40,216 nucleotides of DNA from an uncultured Ruminococcus sp. Its GTDB lineage: Bacteria > Bacillota > Clostridia > Oscillospirales > Acutalibacteraceae. Positions 31,649 through 40,213 of this stretch are shown piece after piece. Position 1 is the first letter of the stretch. Each line of letters opens with the position of its first letter. Where the stretch lies: positions 1-40,216 of the forward strand of contig CACZYC010000019.1 in the NCBI GenBank assembly GCA_902785365.1. Direction: 5' to 3'. The position numbers were made by a program, and so were the translations under genes. The notes beneath the pieces are model-generated. The model searched no databases. It worked only from the letters and a program-made list of their open reading frames with translations, and was not told the DNA's origin.

Positions 31649-32277
31649 TAAGTGTAATGATCTTAAGCGCAATAGTTTCTTATTTGCTCGGCGGAGTTAA
31701 CGGCGCGATAATTCTTTCAAAGATTTTTTACGGAGAAGATATTCGTGAAAAAGGAAGCAAAAACCCGGGCTTTACGAATTTTAAGCGTGTTTACGGCAAC
31801 GGTATTGTTTCGTGGTCCGTAATACTTATTGACGTCGGCAAAACAGCTTTACCTGTTTTTATTTCTGCTTTTGTATTTGAACAGCGTTTTGAAATGTGGC
31901 AGTTCGGCGCGGCTTATTCAGGTCTGTTCTGTATGCTTGGCCATTGTTTCCCTGTTTGGTACAAATTCAAGGGCGGAAAAGCTTTTATGGCAGGCTTTGC
32001 GACTACATGGTTTGTTGATTGGAGAATGGCTGTTCTCGCTATGATAGTATTCTTTGTAGTTTTGTGGCTGTTTAAGTATATGTCGGTAGCTTCCTGTATG
32101 GCGGCGCTTTCCTGTCCGATTATTCTTTTCTTCCTCGGACCCGCGTCGGGTTGGGTAGAGGTTCTTTGTGCGTTGTCGGCTCTCTTGGTAATAGTTCGTC
32201 ATTATCCGAATTATATTAAGCTCAAGAACGGTACGGAATCAAAGTTCTCTCTTAAAAGCAATAAAAAAGCAGCATAA
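31645..32277 (+). CDS. plsY: Acyl-phosphate:glycerol-3-phosphate acyltransferase PlsY
   Basis: This membrane enzyme transfers the acyl group from acyl-phosphate to sn-1 of glycerol-3-phosphate. The three family motifs are present in variant form: GSKNPGFTNFKRVYG (usually GSGNxGATN), PVWYKFKGGKAF, and RHYPNYIKLKNGTE. Five or more TM helices; 210 aa. Coupling to fakB by ATGA overlap makes a complete route from exogenous fatty acid to lysophosphatidate. The variant first motif lowers certainty about kinetics, not about family. Confidence 0.88.
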   Translation: MISVMILSAIVSYLLGGVNGAIILSKIFYGEDIREKGSKNPGFTNFKRVYGNGIVSWSVILIDVGKTALPVFISAFVFEQRFEMWQFGAAYSGLFCMLGHCFPVWYKFKGGKAFMAGFATTWFVDWRMAVLAMIVFFVVLWLFKYMSVASCMAALSCPIILFFLGPASGWVEVLCALSALLVIVRHYPNYIKLKNGTESKFSLKSNKKAA

Positions 32278-32300
32278 AAGGGTGGCAATTGCCACCCTTT
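32277..32300. terminator. Palindromic bidirectional terminator
   Basis: A perfect 24-bp palindrome, AAAGGGTGGCAA followed by its complement, lies between convergent plsY and the pseudouridine synthase gene. It overlaps both stop codons. Confidence 0.8.
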
Positions 32301-33243
32301 ACTTTTTCAAAAACCAGATATTATTTGTATCAAATTCTTTGCCGTTTAAATAATCGAGCTTACCTGCGCTGTTTATAAAGTTGAACTTAACTTTATAAGC
32401 GTACAACGCCTGGTATTTGTCATTAATAAAGTTCTTGTTGTTTTTGCCGTATTTACTGTCGCCTACAAGCGGACATCCGATAAATGCCATATGAGCTCTT
32501 ATCTGATGTGTTCTTCCTGTGTGAAGCTTGATTTCAGCGAGAGATTTTTTCCCGTCTGATTGTAAAACTCTGTATTCAGTTATTATTTCTTTAGAGTTTT
32601 CAACAGGCTTTTTAAATATTTTTACTTTGTTTGTCGAGCTGTTTTTAATAAGGTAATCCTTCATTATTCCGCTGTCGTATTTAGGCTTACCGCACAGCAA
32701 TGCCATATAGTACTTTTCTACTTCGCGGGTTTTAATTTTTTTGTTGAGGATTCTAAGCGTTTCAGCGTTCTTTGCCGCTATTACGATTCCACCTGTATTT
32801 CGGTCGATTCGATTGACAAGAGCGGGTGTGAACGCTTTTTCTTCCTCGGGATTATACTCGCCTTTTTTATACAGATAGTGCTGTACTCTCATAACAAGGC
32901 AGTCGAAATGGTAACTCTTATCCTGATGAACTATTACTCCGGGTTTCTTATCTATAAGTATAATGTTTTTATCTTCGTATATTATATCAAGCTTATAAGG
33001 AGCTTTAGTGAATTCATATTTTTTCTCAGGGTTTTCCTCGAAGAATTCTTCTTTTATATAAAGCGTTAAAACATCGCCTGATTTAATATAATCGGCTTTG
33101 TCGCATTTCTTGCCGTTCAGCTTAATGTATTTTGTGCGTATATATTTGTACATAAGCGATTTAGGCATAGTTTTAAATCTTTTACTAAGGTACTTATCAA
33201 GCCTTTGACCGCCGTCGTTTTCTTTGATTTCAATGGTTCTCAT
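32299..33243 (-). CDS. RluA-family pseudouridine synthase
   Basis: An N-terminal S4 RNA-binding domain (about 13-65, QRLDKYLSKRFKTMPKSLMYKYIRTKYIKLNGKK) is followed by the catalytic domain with D147 in NRIDRNTGGIVIAAKN. RluA-group motifs HTGRTHQIRAHMA and GDSKYG are present. It isomerises uridines in rRNA (RluC/RluD-like) or other RNA; the target is not readable. 314 aa, normal. Confidence 0.92.
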   Translation of the reverse strand: MRTIEIKENDGGQRLDKYLSKRFKTMPKSLMYKYIRTKYIKLNGKKCDKADYIKSGDVLTLYIKEEFFEENPEKKYEFTKAPYKLDIIYEDKNIILIDKKPGVIVHQDKSYHFDCLVMRVQHYLYKKGEYNPEEEKAFTPALVNRIDRNTGGIVIAAKNAETLRILNKKIKTREVEKYYMALLCGKPKYDSGIMKDYLIKNSSTNKVKIFKKPVENSKEIITEYRVLQSDGKKSLAEIKLHTGRTHQIRAHMAFIGCPLVGDSKYGKNNKNFINDKYQALYAYKVKFNFINSAGKLDYLNGKEFDTNNIWFLKK

Positions 33244-33346
33244 ATTTTACCTCGTTAATCTGATACGCTGATTATAACGCTTTTTTATACCTTTTGCAAT
33301 AGTAACACTTTTTCATTTTCGGTATATAATGCTAAAGGGTGATTAA

Positions 33347-33490
33347 ATGTATACTTATCGACAACAAATCTCATTGGCGCTTGCTTTTGGTGTAGGACTG
33401 CTCATGGCGACTGTTTTGCCGTGCAAGTGGGTTTTGATAGTATCCTTAGTCACCGTAATAGTTTTAGCTATATTACTATGCAGGAGGTAG
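33347..33490 (+). CDS. Small two-helix membrane protein upstream of spoVM
   Basis: A 47-aa protein starting MYTYRQQISLALAFG, with two short hydrophobic helices (about 8-24 and 28-44) split by a Pro-Cys-Lys turn and ending CRR. RBS AAAGGGTGAT precedes it. The spoVM ribosome site is embedded in its last codons, so the two are made together. I do not recognise the family; a spore-membrane role is inferred from position only. Confidence 0.6.
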   Translation: MYTYRQQISLALAFGVGLLMATVLPCKWVLIVSLVTVIVLAILLCRR

Positions 33491-33493
33491 AGG

Positions 33494-33586
33494 ATGAAAG
33501 TTGTACTTATTGAAAACCCGAAATTCATATCGTTCTTTTTAAGGAAGATTTTTAAAATCCCTAAAATAGCAAAGGAAGTTTATTAA
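33494..33586 (+). CDS. spoVM: SpoVM-like amphipathic spore coat anchor peptide
   Basis: This 30-aa peptide matches the B. subtilis SpoVM pattern at M1, K2, I6, P9, K10, F11 and R17, including Pro9, which in Bacillus is needed to recognise convex forespore membrane. It reads MKVVLIENPKF followed by an amphipathic helix. A strong AGGAGG (33482-33487) lies 6 nt upstream. Its location just before sipL and spoIVA is strong support, because SpoVM anchors SpoIVA to the outer forespore membrane. Such short genes are usually missed by gene finders. Confidence 0.82.
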   Translation: MKVVLIENPKFISFFLRKIFKIPKIAKEVY

Positions 33587-33589
33587 TTG

Positions 33590-33616
33590 AGTCTCCTTCG
33601 GGAGACTTTTTATTTT
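33590..33616 (+). terminator. Terminator after spoVM
   Basis: AGTCTCC (33590-33596), a TTCG tetraloop and GGAGACT (33601-33607) followed by TTTTATTTTTT. It separates the spoVM transcript from sipL-spoIVA, so the latter pair probably has its own promoter in 33617-33670. Confidence 0.85.
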
Positions 33617-33681
33617 TTGATGTTCTAAATTTGTCCTTTTAATAATAGTATTTAATAGTTTTTAAAAGGAGAGAAAAATTT

Positions 33682-35214
33682 ATGGAATTAAATCTTCCCC
33701 AAAAGTCTTTAGCGTCATTAGTTGATACGCTCAACACAGTCAGCGAGCAGCCTGTGGATATTGACTTTACTTTACCCGATTATTGTCCCGATATCGAAAA
33801 AATATTGCGTTGTAAAATAACCCCGCAGATATTCAGCCGTAATATAAACGCGGGACAGCTTCAAATAGAGGGAAATACAGTAGTCAGTATTCTTTATATC
33901 GACAGCGAAAAGGGCGGTATGAGAGTGTGTGAACAGACTTTGCCGTTCGCGACCTCCTTCAGATTAAATGACGTGCCCGAGGAGTACGCCGTTCATACGT
34001 CGGTCAAATGTGAATATATTAACTGCCGAGCGTTATCCCGTCGCAGATTAACGGTTCATGGAGCGTTTTCGTTATACGCAAGAGTGTTCGCCAAAGGCAG
34101 CACCTCTTTCGGCTATCCCGATGAAATGGAGAATACCGAGTTTAAAAAGACGGATATAAACGCTTCTAAACTATGTTCTTTATCCAGCGAGCAGTTCTCT
34201 GTAAGTGATGAAATACAAATTTCGGGGAAACCTCCTATTGAGCTTATAGTTGATAATGAAATTAAAGCGAAAGTTACTGATTACAAAATTATCCCTGATA
34301 AAATAATGCTCAACGGCGAGTTGAATGTACGGCTGCTTTATATATCCGATATAGAATCGGGTAAGCCGGAACACCTTGATTATATTATACCGTTTTCCGA
34401 AGTGATTGACAGCCCGGGTGTTACCGAGGACTGTGAGGTTTGTCTGAGACTTGATGTTATGTCGTCAGATTTAAGCCTGAAATCTGATATTCTTGCCGAG
34501 AACCCGCTTGTGAATGTTGATTCACGTGTTTGCGTTTCTATTATTGCTTTTTCGACCGAAGAAGTTACCATAGCAACTGACGCGTATAATACTGAGTTTT
34601 TCTCGGAACCAGAGTATGCGCGGATAAGTATTCCGAGTGATACAAAGATATTCAACGGTTCATTTATGCATAAAGACAGTGTGAACCTAAATGATATTAA
34701 AATCTTGGAAATATTAGATTTTACCGCTTCCGTTTGTCCGCTGACAACAAATATTAATAAAGATAATCTTATAATTAATTCAAAAATCAACTTAAAAATC
34801 CTGGCCATCAATTCCGAAAATGAGCCTGTTTATATCGAAAGAAGCGTAGATGTCTCTAAAGAACTGGAACTCAAAAATGATTATAACTGTATTCTATGCT
34901 CCGACTTATCGGTAATCAGCATAAGTTACAGGCTCGGCGATAATGATGATATGGAAATCCGCTGTGAGTTAAATTACAGCTTCCTGCTTCAAAGAAGCTC
35001 ATACTTTAACGCGTTATCGGCTCTAAATGTTGATGATAACAAACATCTAAGCAAGAAAACCTGCGCGATGAGCATTTATTACGCGGACAGCGGTGAAAAC
35101 ATTTGGGATATCGCTAAAATGTATAATACAAAACAAAATCTGATTATTTCAGAAAATGAGCTCGTCGCAGAAACGTTTGAAGAACCGACATTGCTCTTTA
35201 TTCCCACAGTGTAA
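33682..35214 (+). CDS. sipL: SipL-like SpoIVA-interacting coat protein (DUF3794 + LysM)
   Basis: The protein has DUF3794 regions (for example DIDFTLPDYCPDIEKILRCK, residues 27-46, and a second pattern after 160). A C-terminal LysM domain (about 460-510, YYADSGENIWDIAKMYNT then LLFIPTV) follows. This is the layout of Clostridioides difficile SipL, whose LysM binds SpoIVA and which replaces Bacillus SpoVID. 510 aa. It is followed 12 nt later by spoIVA, which makes the assignment firm. RBS AAAGGAGAG. It is expected to be expressed in the mother cell, but I see no clear SigE box. Confidence 0.88.
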   Translation: MELNLPQKSLASLVDTLNTVSEQPVDIDFTLPDYCPDIEKILRCKITPQIFSRNINAGQLQIEGNTVVSILYIDSEKGGMRVCEQTLPFATSFRLNDVPEEYAVHTSVKCEYINCRALSRRRLTVHGAFSLYARVFAKGSTSFGYPDEMENTEFKKTDINASKLCSLSSEQFSVSDEIQISGKPPIELIVDNEIKAKVTDYKIIPDKIMLNGELNVRLLYISDIESGKPEHLDYIIPFSEVIDSPGVTEDCEVCLRLDVMSSDLSLKSDILAENPLVNVDSRVCVSIIAFSTEEVTIATDAYNTEFFSEPEYARISIPSDTKIFNGSFMHKDSVNLNDIKILEILDFTASVCPLTTNINKDNLIINSKINLKILAINSENEPVYIERSVDVSKELELKNDYNCILCSDLSVISISYRLGDNDDMEIRCELNYSFLLQRSSYFNALSALNVDDNKHLSKKTCAMSIYYADSGENIWDIAKMYNTKQNLIISENELVAETFEEPTLLFIPTV

Positions 35215-35226
35215 AGGAGAAATAAA

Positions 35227-36705
35227 ATGGAAGAAAGATCTGTATATAAAGATATTTCACGCCGAACAAACGGTGACGTATATATTGGCGTAGTCGGCCC
35301 TGTACGTACAGGTAAAAGTACATTTATAAAAAGGTTTATGGATACCGTTGTACTGCCTAATATAAGCGATGAGGGCGTATATAACAGGACGGTTGATGAA
35401 CTTCCTCAGAGTTCGGGCGGCAGAACAATAATGACAACTGAGCCCAAATTTATACCTGAGGAAAGCATTAATATAACGCTGTCGGATAAAGCCAATCTTA
35501 ACGTAAGAATGGTCGATTGTGTAGGATATATAGTCGACAGCGCTTTGGGCTATATTGAAGAGGACAATCCGCGAATGGTCAAAACCCCATGGTTTGATGA
35601 GGAGATTCCGTTCGGTGAGGCTGCTGAAATAGGTACAAAAAAGGTTATAACAGACCATAGCACAATCGGTTTACTGATTACAACCGACGGTTCTGTTACC
35701 GATATAGAACGAAGTGAGTACGCTGAAGCGGAAAAACGCGTTGTAAATGAACTTAAGGCGATAAATAAACCTTTTATCGTACTTCTCAATTGTGTAAATC
35801 CTGATTCGGACAGTTCAAAAGAGCTTGCCGATAAACTCAGCGCGGAATATATGGTTCCCGTTGTGCCTGTTAACTGTATGGAGCTTGATGAGCTTGAAAT
35901 AAAACGTATACTTGCTCAGCTTCTGTTTGAATTTCCGATAAAAGAGATTGATGTTGATATCCCTAAATGGATAGTTTCGCTTCCCGCGGAACACAGGCTA
36001 AAAACGGAAATAATGACATCTATAAAATCGGCGGCAACTAAAATTGAAAAAATACGTCAGGTTCAGGACGCGCTTAATGAAATAGCTGAATGCGAGTATA
36101 TTGAGCATAGCAGCCTTTCGGATTTGAATCTTGGCAGGGGACAGGCGAGCGTTTCTGTAACTATTCCTTCGAACCTGTTCTATGATGTTTTGTCTGAACG
36201 TACCGGTCTGTCAATTAATGATGAATGTTCGTTAATGGATTGTATTACCGAATTGTCAAACAAACAGAAAAAGTTCGACAAAATCGCTATGGCGTATCAG
36301 CAGGTGCAGGATACAGGTTACGGAATAGTAATGCCGACTATTGAGGAACTCACGCTCGAAGAACCTCAAATTATAAAACAATCAGGTAAATATGGTATTA
36401 GGCTTAAAGCTTCCGCTCCGTCAATTCATATGATGAAGGTGAATACTAAAACCGAGGTAACACCGATTGTAGGCTCGGAACAGCAAAGTCAGGAGCTTGT
36501 AGCATATATGCTCAAAGAATTTGAGGAAAACCCGATTAAGATATGGGAATCCAATATATTCGGCAAGAGCGTTCATGAGCTTGTGAACGAAGGTTTACAT
36601 AACAAACTATACCGTATGCCTTCTGACGCAAGAGCCAAAATAGGGGAGACAATAGAAAAAATAATTAATAACGGCTGTAACGGTCTTATTTGCATAATAC
36701 TTTAA
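35227..36705 (+). CDS. spoIVA: Stage IV sporulation protein A, coat basal-layer ATPase
   Basis: SpoIVA polymerises with ATP on the forespore surface to form the coat platform. It starts with the family signature VYKDISRRTNGDVYIGVVGPVRTGKST (Walker A about 24-32). DELPQSSGGRTIMTTEPKF (switch region), VRMVDCVGY (Walker B-like) and the C-terminal NPIKIWESNIFGKS and IINNGCNGLICIIL ends are all present. The 492-aa length equals that of the Bacillus protein. It shares an operon with sipL. Confidence 0.97.
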   Translation: MEERSVYKDISRRTNGDVYIGVVGPVRTGKSTFIKRFMDTVVLPNISDEGVYNRTVDELPQSSGGRTIMTTEPKFIPEESINITLSDKANLNVRMVDCVGYIVDSALGYIEEDNPRMVKTPWFDEEIPFGEAAEIGTKKVITDHSTIGLLITTDGSVTDIERSEYAEAEKRVVNELKAINKPFIVLLNCVNPDSDSSKELADKLSAEYMVPVVPVNCMELDELEIKRILAQLLFEFPIKEIDVDIPKWIVSLPAEHRLKTEIMTSIKSAATKIEKIRQVQDALNEIAECEYIEHSSLSDLNLGRGQASVSVTIPSNLFYDVLSERTGLSINDECSLMDCITELSNKQKKFDKIAMAYQQVQDTGYGIVMPTIEELTLEEPQIIKQSGKYGIRLKASAPSIHMMKVNTKTEVTPIVGSEQQSQELVAYMLKEFEENPIKIWESNIFGKSVHELVNEGLHNKLYRMPSDARAKIGETIEKIINNGCNGLICIIL

Positions 36706-36731
36706 AATTTTAAAAAAATTTAATATTATTC

Positions 36732-36760
36732 TTGAATTTTGCCTCCGTATTAAGTATAAT
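36732..36760 (+). promoter_or_regulatory. Promoter of oadG-oadB
   Basis: TTGAAT (36732-36737) and TATAAT (36755-36760) are 17 bp apart, 36 bp before the oadG start. Confidence 0.7.
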
Positions 36761-36795
36761 TACTATGTATGAATATTTATTATGGGGGTATATTT

Positions 36796-37200
36796 ATGGA
36801 TTTGATGGGCAAATTCACCATTTCCGCCTCAATGCTTCTCACGGGATTCGCTATTGTTTTCGGTGTTTTGCTTCTGTTGATTTTTATTATTTGGCTTTAC
36901 GGCACAATCGTATCAAATGCTCAGAATAAATCGACACAGCGAAAAGCCGAAAAAGAATTAAAGAAACAAAAACAAATTATCGCGGAAGAAAAAACAAAAA
37001 CAAAAAGCAAACCTGCTTTTGAAAAACAACTCCAAAAAGTTGAAACAGGTGTTTCTGATGAAGTCGTTGCTGTTATTTCCGCGGCTGTATATACAATGTA
37101 CGGTTCCAAACAAAAGGTTAAGATTAAGAGTATCAAGCGGCACAAAACGCAGTCCGCTTGGGCAAGAGCCGGCTTGCTCGAAAGCAATCAACCTTTTTGA
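36796..37200 (+). CDS. Sodium pump decarboxylase gamma subunit (OadG family)
   Basis: A single N-terminal TM helix (about 15-37, LLTGFAIVFGVLLLLIFIIWLYG) is followed by a Lys/Glu-rich linker. A C-terminal DEVVAVISAAVYTMYG plus WARAGLLESNQ tail is the usual OadG end. OadG anchors the decarboxylase complex beside the beta subunit. The ATG at 36796 follows GGGGGT; an upstream ATG at 36769 lacks a good site. 134 aa. Confidence 0.85.
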   Translation: MDLMGKFTISASMLLTGFAIVFGVLLLLIFIIWLYGTIVSNAQNKSTQRKAEKELKKQKQIIAEEKTKTKSKPAFEKQLQKVETGVSDEVVAVISAAVYTMYGSKQKVKIKSIKRHKTQSAWARAGLLESNQPF

Positions 37201-37233
37201 TTTTTGACTGATTATTAGAAAGGAACCGATATT

Positions 37234-38472
37234 ATGGAAATTTTTGAAAGATTTTGGAATGCCATTGAGGGCATATATCAGGGCTCGGGTCTTGTTCAGC
37301 TCGACTGGCGAAACTATGTGATGATAGCTGTAGCGTGCGCGCTTTTCTATCTTGCCATAAAAAAGCAGTTTGAACCGCTTTTGCTTCTTCCTATCGCTTT
37401 TGGCATGCTTCTCGTTAATCTGTACCCCGCGATTACCGAGGCGCCTCAAACCACATTGATGAGCGCGGCGGAATGTATAAAAGCCAAAGGAACGACCGAA
37501 GGCTACGCTACGACGGTAATAAATAACGTAACATATTATAATGTTCCGCATTACGGCGGATTGTTATACTATTTATACCAAGGTGTAAAACTCGGCATAT
37601 ATCCTCCGCTTATTTTCCTTGGCGTAGGCGCTATGACAGATTTCGGACCGCTTATCGCCAACCCTAAGAGCTTTATTCTCGGCGCGGCGGCTCAGATTGG
37701 TATTTTTATTACTTTTATCGGCGCTATTTTCCTTGGATTTACAGGTTCACAGGCGGGCGCTATCGGAATTATCGGCGGAGCTGACGGCCCGACGGCGATT
37801 TATGTTACTACTAAACTCGCGCCTGAACTGCTCGGCTCAATAGCTATTGCGGCTTATTCATATATGGCTTTGGTGCCGATTATACAGCCGCCTATTATGA
37901 GAGCGCTTACAACAAAAAAAGAAAGAGCTGTTGTAATGGAACAGCTCCGTCCCGTAAGTAAGCTCGAAAAAATTATTTTCCCTGTAATCATTGTTGTAGT
38001 AATCTCTATTCTGCTTCCCGATGCTGCTCCTCTTGTCGGTATGCTGATGTTCGGTAATCTTCTTAAAGAGTCGGGGGTTTGCGAACGTATCTCAAAGACA
38101 GCTCAAAACGAACTTATGAATATTATTACGATATTCCTCGGTACAACTGTCGGCGCGACCGCGACAGGCGTAAACTTCCTGTCACTCAGCACATTAAAAA
38201 TCATTGCTCTCGGTCTTATAGCGTTTATGATGGGTACCGCGTGCGGAGTGCTTTTCGGCAAGGTTATGTATAAAGTTACGGGAGGAAAAGTTAATCCTCT
38301 CATAGGCTCAGCAGGTGTTTCCGCTGTACCTATGGCGGCTCGTGTTTCCCAGAGAGTAGGTCAGGAGGAGAACCCGGGAAACTTCCTGCTTATGCATGCA
38401 ATGGGCCCGAATGTAGCAGGTGTTATCGGTTCCGCTGTTGCGGCAGGTGTTCTTATGAATGTTTTGAAATAA
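37234..38472 (+). CDS. Sodium-translocating decarboxylase beta subunit (OadB family)
   Basis: The multi-pass membrane subunit couples decarboxylation of a carboxybiotin to sodium export. The conserved GGADGPTAIY motif with D184 is present, as are LGVGAMTDFGPL and the C-terminal LMHAMGPNVAGVIGSAVAAGVLM. At 412 aa it is somewhat longer than usual because of an insert near 70-107. No alpha (carboxyltransferase) or biotin carrier gene is within the window, so the substrate (oxaloacetate, methylmalonyl-CoA or glutaconyl-CoA) is open. Confidence 0.93.
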   Translation: MEIFERFWNAIEGIYQGSGLVQLDWRNYVMIAVACALFYLAIKKQFEPLLLLPIAFGMLLVNLYPAITEAPQTTLMSAAECIKAKGTTEGYATTVINNVTYYNVPHYGGLLYYLYQGVKLGIYPPLIFLGVGAMTDFGPLIANPKSFILGAAAQIGIFITFIGAIFLGFTGSQAGAIGIIGGADGPTAIYVTTKLAPELLGSIAIAAYSYMALVPIIQPPIMRALTTKKERAVVMEQLRPVSKLEKIIFPVIIVVVISILLPDAAPLVGMLMFGNLLKESGVCERISKTAQNELMNIITIFLGTTVGATATGVNFLSLSTLKIIALGLIAFMMGTACGVLFGKVMYKVTGGKVNPLIGSAGVSAVPMAARVSQRVGQEENPGNFLLMHAMGPNVAGVIGSAVAAGVLMNVLK

Positions 38473-38486
38473 CAAATATAATACAC

Positions 38487-38524
38487 GAATAACCGTCTTT
38501 ATAACAGACGGTTATTCTTTTTTA
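38487..38524 (+). terminator. Terminator of oadB
   Basis: GAATAACCGTCT (38487-38498) pairs with AGACGGTTATTC (38506-38517), followed by TTTTTTT. Confidence 0.88.
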
Positions 38525-38625
38525 GAAATAAAATTATTTTCATAATTCTATATTAGAAATATAAAGCGTGGAGCTTGGTTTATAATTAATGCGTATGTTT
38601 AGATTTTGATTTGGGAGGTTAAAGT

Positions 38626-39318
38626 ATGCCAAAAGATCTAACTCCTCAAAAAATACTTTCTATGCTTTTGCGTCATATCAAGCTGATTATTCTTGTTGCT
38701 GCTTTAGTGACGCTAATCGCGTACGGCTATTCGAGTTTCTTTATTACTCCTGTATATTCGGCTTCTTCGCTTATTATGGTTCAGAACTATTCCGAGTATT
38801 ACAGCACACAGCCCACAACCAGCTATAACGGTTATAACACAAAAGGACGTATTGACTCAGGTAATATCAGCGCGTCTTCAACAATCGCGGCGAACTGTGT
38901 TATCCTTTTCAGCAATTCTCCTGATATGACTTCTCTGATGACTGACGCGACTGTTGATATTGAACAGGTAGAGGAACAGAACTTTATCCGCTTCAATGCT
39001 TCATCCGCTAACCCTCAGGTTGCCGCTAATGTCGCAAATCAGCTTGCTGAGCAGGCTCCCAAAACATTTGCTTCTCTTTACGGCAAGGACAAGGGTAGGG
39101 TAGATACTATCACGAGCGCGGTGGCTCCTACCACTCCGATATCACCTAATATCAACCAGAACACTTTAATAGGCTTGGCTATAGGTTTAGTTCTCGGTAT
39201 ATTACTCGCGTTTTTCCTTGAGATTATTGATACAACTCTTAAACCCGGTGATGATTTGGCTAAGCTGTACAATTTACCTGTATTTGCTGAGATTGTTGAC
39301 TTTGAGAAGGAAGGGTAA
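38626..39318 (+). CDS. Wzz/YveK-type chain-length and kinase-adaptor protein
   Basis: A 230-aa membrane protein with two TM helices (about 17-38 and 183-205) flanking an outside domain, followed by a short cytoplasmic tail, the layout of CapA/YveK adaptors. These activate the partner BY-kinase and control polysaccharide chain length. The kinase gene follows 10 nt later. RBS GGGAGGT. No glycosyltransferases are reached before the window ends. Confidence 0.85.
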   Translation: MPKDLTPQKILSMLLRHIKLIILVAALVTLIAYGYSSFFITPVYSASSLIMVQNYSEYYSTQPTTSYNGYNTKGRIDSGNISASSTIAANCVILFSNSPDMTSLMTDATVDIEQVEEQNFIRFNASSANPQVAANVANQLAEQAPKTFASLYGKDKGRVDTITSAVAPTTPISPNINQNTLIGLAIGLVLGILLAFFLEIIDTTLKPGDDLAKLYNLPVFAEIVDFEKEG

Positions 39319-39328
39319 GGTGATATAA

Positions 39329-40096
39329 ATGAAGATTAAATTACCCGGACAAAAAATGCGAGAAAATAAAGCTGTAAAAGAAGACAGCAAAAAGAAAAGA
39401 AGCGGAAATAAAAAGGACAGCAAAAACGTCCTTTCCGAAAAAAGTAAATTCGCTATCGTTGAGGCTTATAAGTCGGCGCGTACTAATATTATGTTTTCGC
39501 TGTCCGCTACCGATAAAAAAGCTTTCTGTGTTACCTCTTACGCAAAGGGTGACGGTAAAAGTACAGTCGCGGCTAACCTTGCAATTTCATTCTCCAAGAT
39601 GGGTAAAAAGGTTATCTTAATTGACTGTGACCTTCGTCGACCTAATATTCATAACATACTCAAGCTTGAGAACAAAGCGGGCTTTTCGGATATGGTCGGT
39701 AGAATGGTTATGTTCGATGATGTTGTTCATCACGAAGTTTTACCTTGTCTCGATGTTCTTACATCCGGTACAATTCCGCCTAACCCTTCTGAGCTTATCT
39801 GCTCTCCTGAGGTTACAAGGTTTATGGAGCGTCTAAACAGAGAGTATGATTACATTATCTTTGACTCGCCTCCCGTAGGCGTAGTTGCCGACGCTCTGCT
39901 GTTAAAGGATTATATTTCGGGATATCTTCTTGTTACGCGTGAGCGTAAAACAACTCACGGTGATATTGAAAAGCTTATCCAGAATATTAAAGTAACCAAA
40001 GCTAAGCCTTTAGGATTTATCCGAGTAGGTGTTACTCACGAAGGAAAACGCGGAAAACGCGGTTACTACTATTACTATTACTATCAGTACTATTAA
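39329..40096 (+). CDS. CpsD/YveL-type tyrosine-protein kinase (BY-kinase)
   Basis: A cytosolic tyrosine autokinase controlling capsule or exopolysaccharide export. Walker A is SYAKGDGKSTVAANLA (about 70-85), Walker A' is VILIDCDLRRPN (95-106), and Walker B is YIIFDSPPVG. The last 11 residues include nine tyrosines interrupted by one Gln, the autophosphorylation cluster. The N-terminal 40 residues are a very basic extension. RBS AAGGTGAT. It works with the adaptor encoded just upstream. Confidence 0.93.
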   Translation: MKIKLPGQKMRENKAVKEDSKKKRSGNKKDSKNVLSEKSKFAIVEAYKSARTNIMFSLSATDKKAFCVTSYAKGDGKSTVAANLAISFSKMGKKVILIDCDLRRPNIHNILKLENKAGFSDMVGRMVMFDDVVHHEVLPCLDVLTSGTIPPNPSELICSPEVTRFMERLNREYDYIIFDSPPVGVVADALLLKDYISGYLLVTRERKTTHGDIEKLIQNIKVTKAKPLGFIRVGVTHEGKRGKRGYYYYYYYQYY

Positions 40097-40136
40097 TAAA
40101 AAAAAGGACGCTCAGGCCAATATCATTTAGTTAAGG

Positions 40137-40176
40137 AACAAGACACTCACGAAAAGTGGGTGCCTTGTTTTTTTTG
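40137..40176 (+). terminator. Terminator after the BY-kinase gene
   Basis: AACAAGACACTCAC and GTGGGTGCCTTGTT form a long stem with a GAAAA loop, followed by TTTTTTT. Either the capsule genes start from another promoter downstream, or this acts as an attenuator within the locus. Confidence 0.8.
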
Positions 40177-40207
40177 AAACAATTTTAAGAAATTTTTAAT
40201 AAAAGGC

Positions 40208-40213
40208 TTGACA
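40208..40213 (+). promoter_or_regulatory. Possible -35 box at the window edge
   Basis: A perfect TTGACA lies 3 bp from the end of the window; the -10 box would be outside, so this is only a hint of a promoter for the next gene. Confidence 0.3.

Noticed and set aside
36958..37551. 197-aa minus-strand frame across the oadG-oadB junction
   Set aside because: It overlaps two recognised genes and the oadB ribosome site; no domain.
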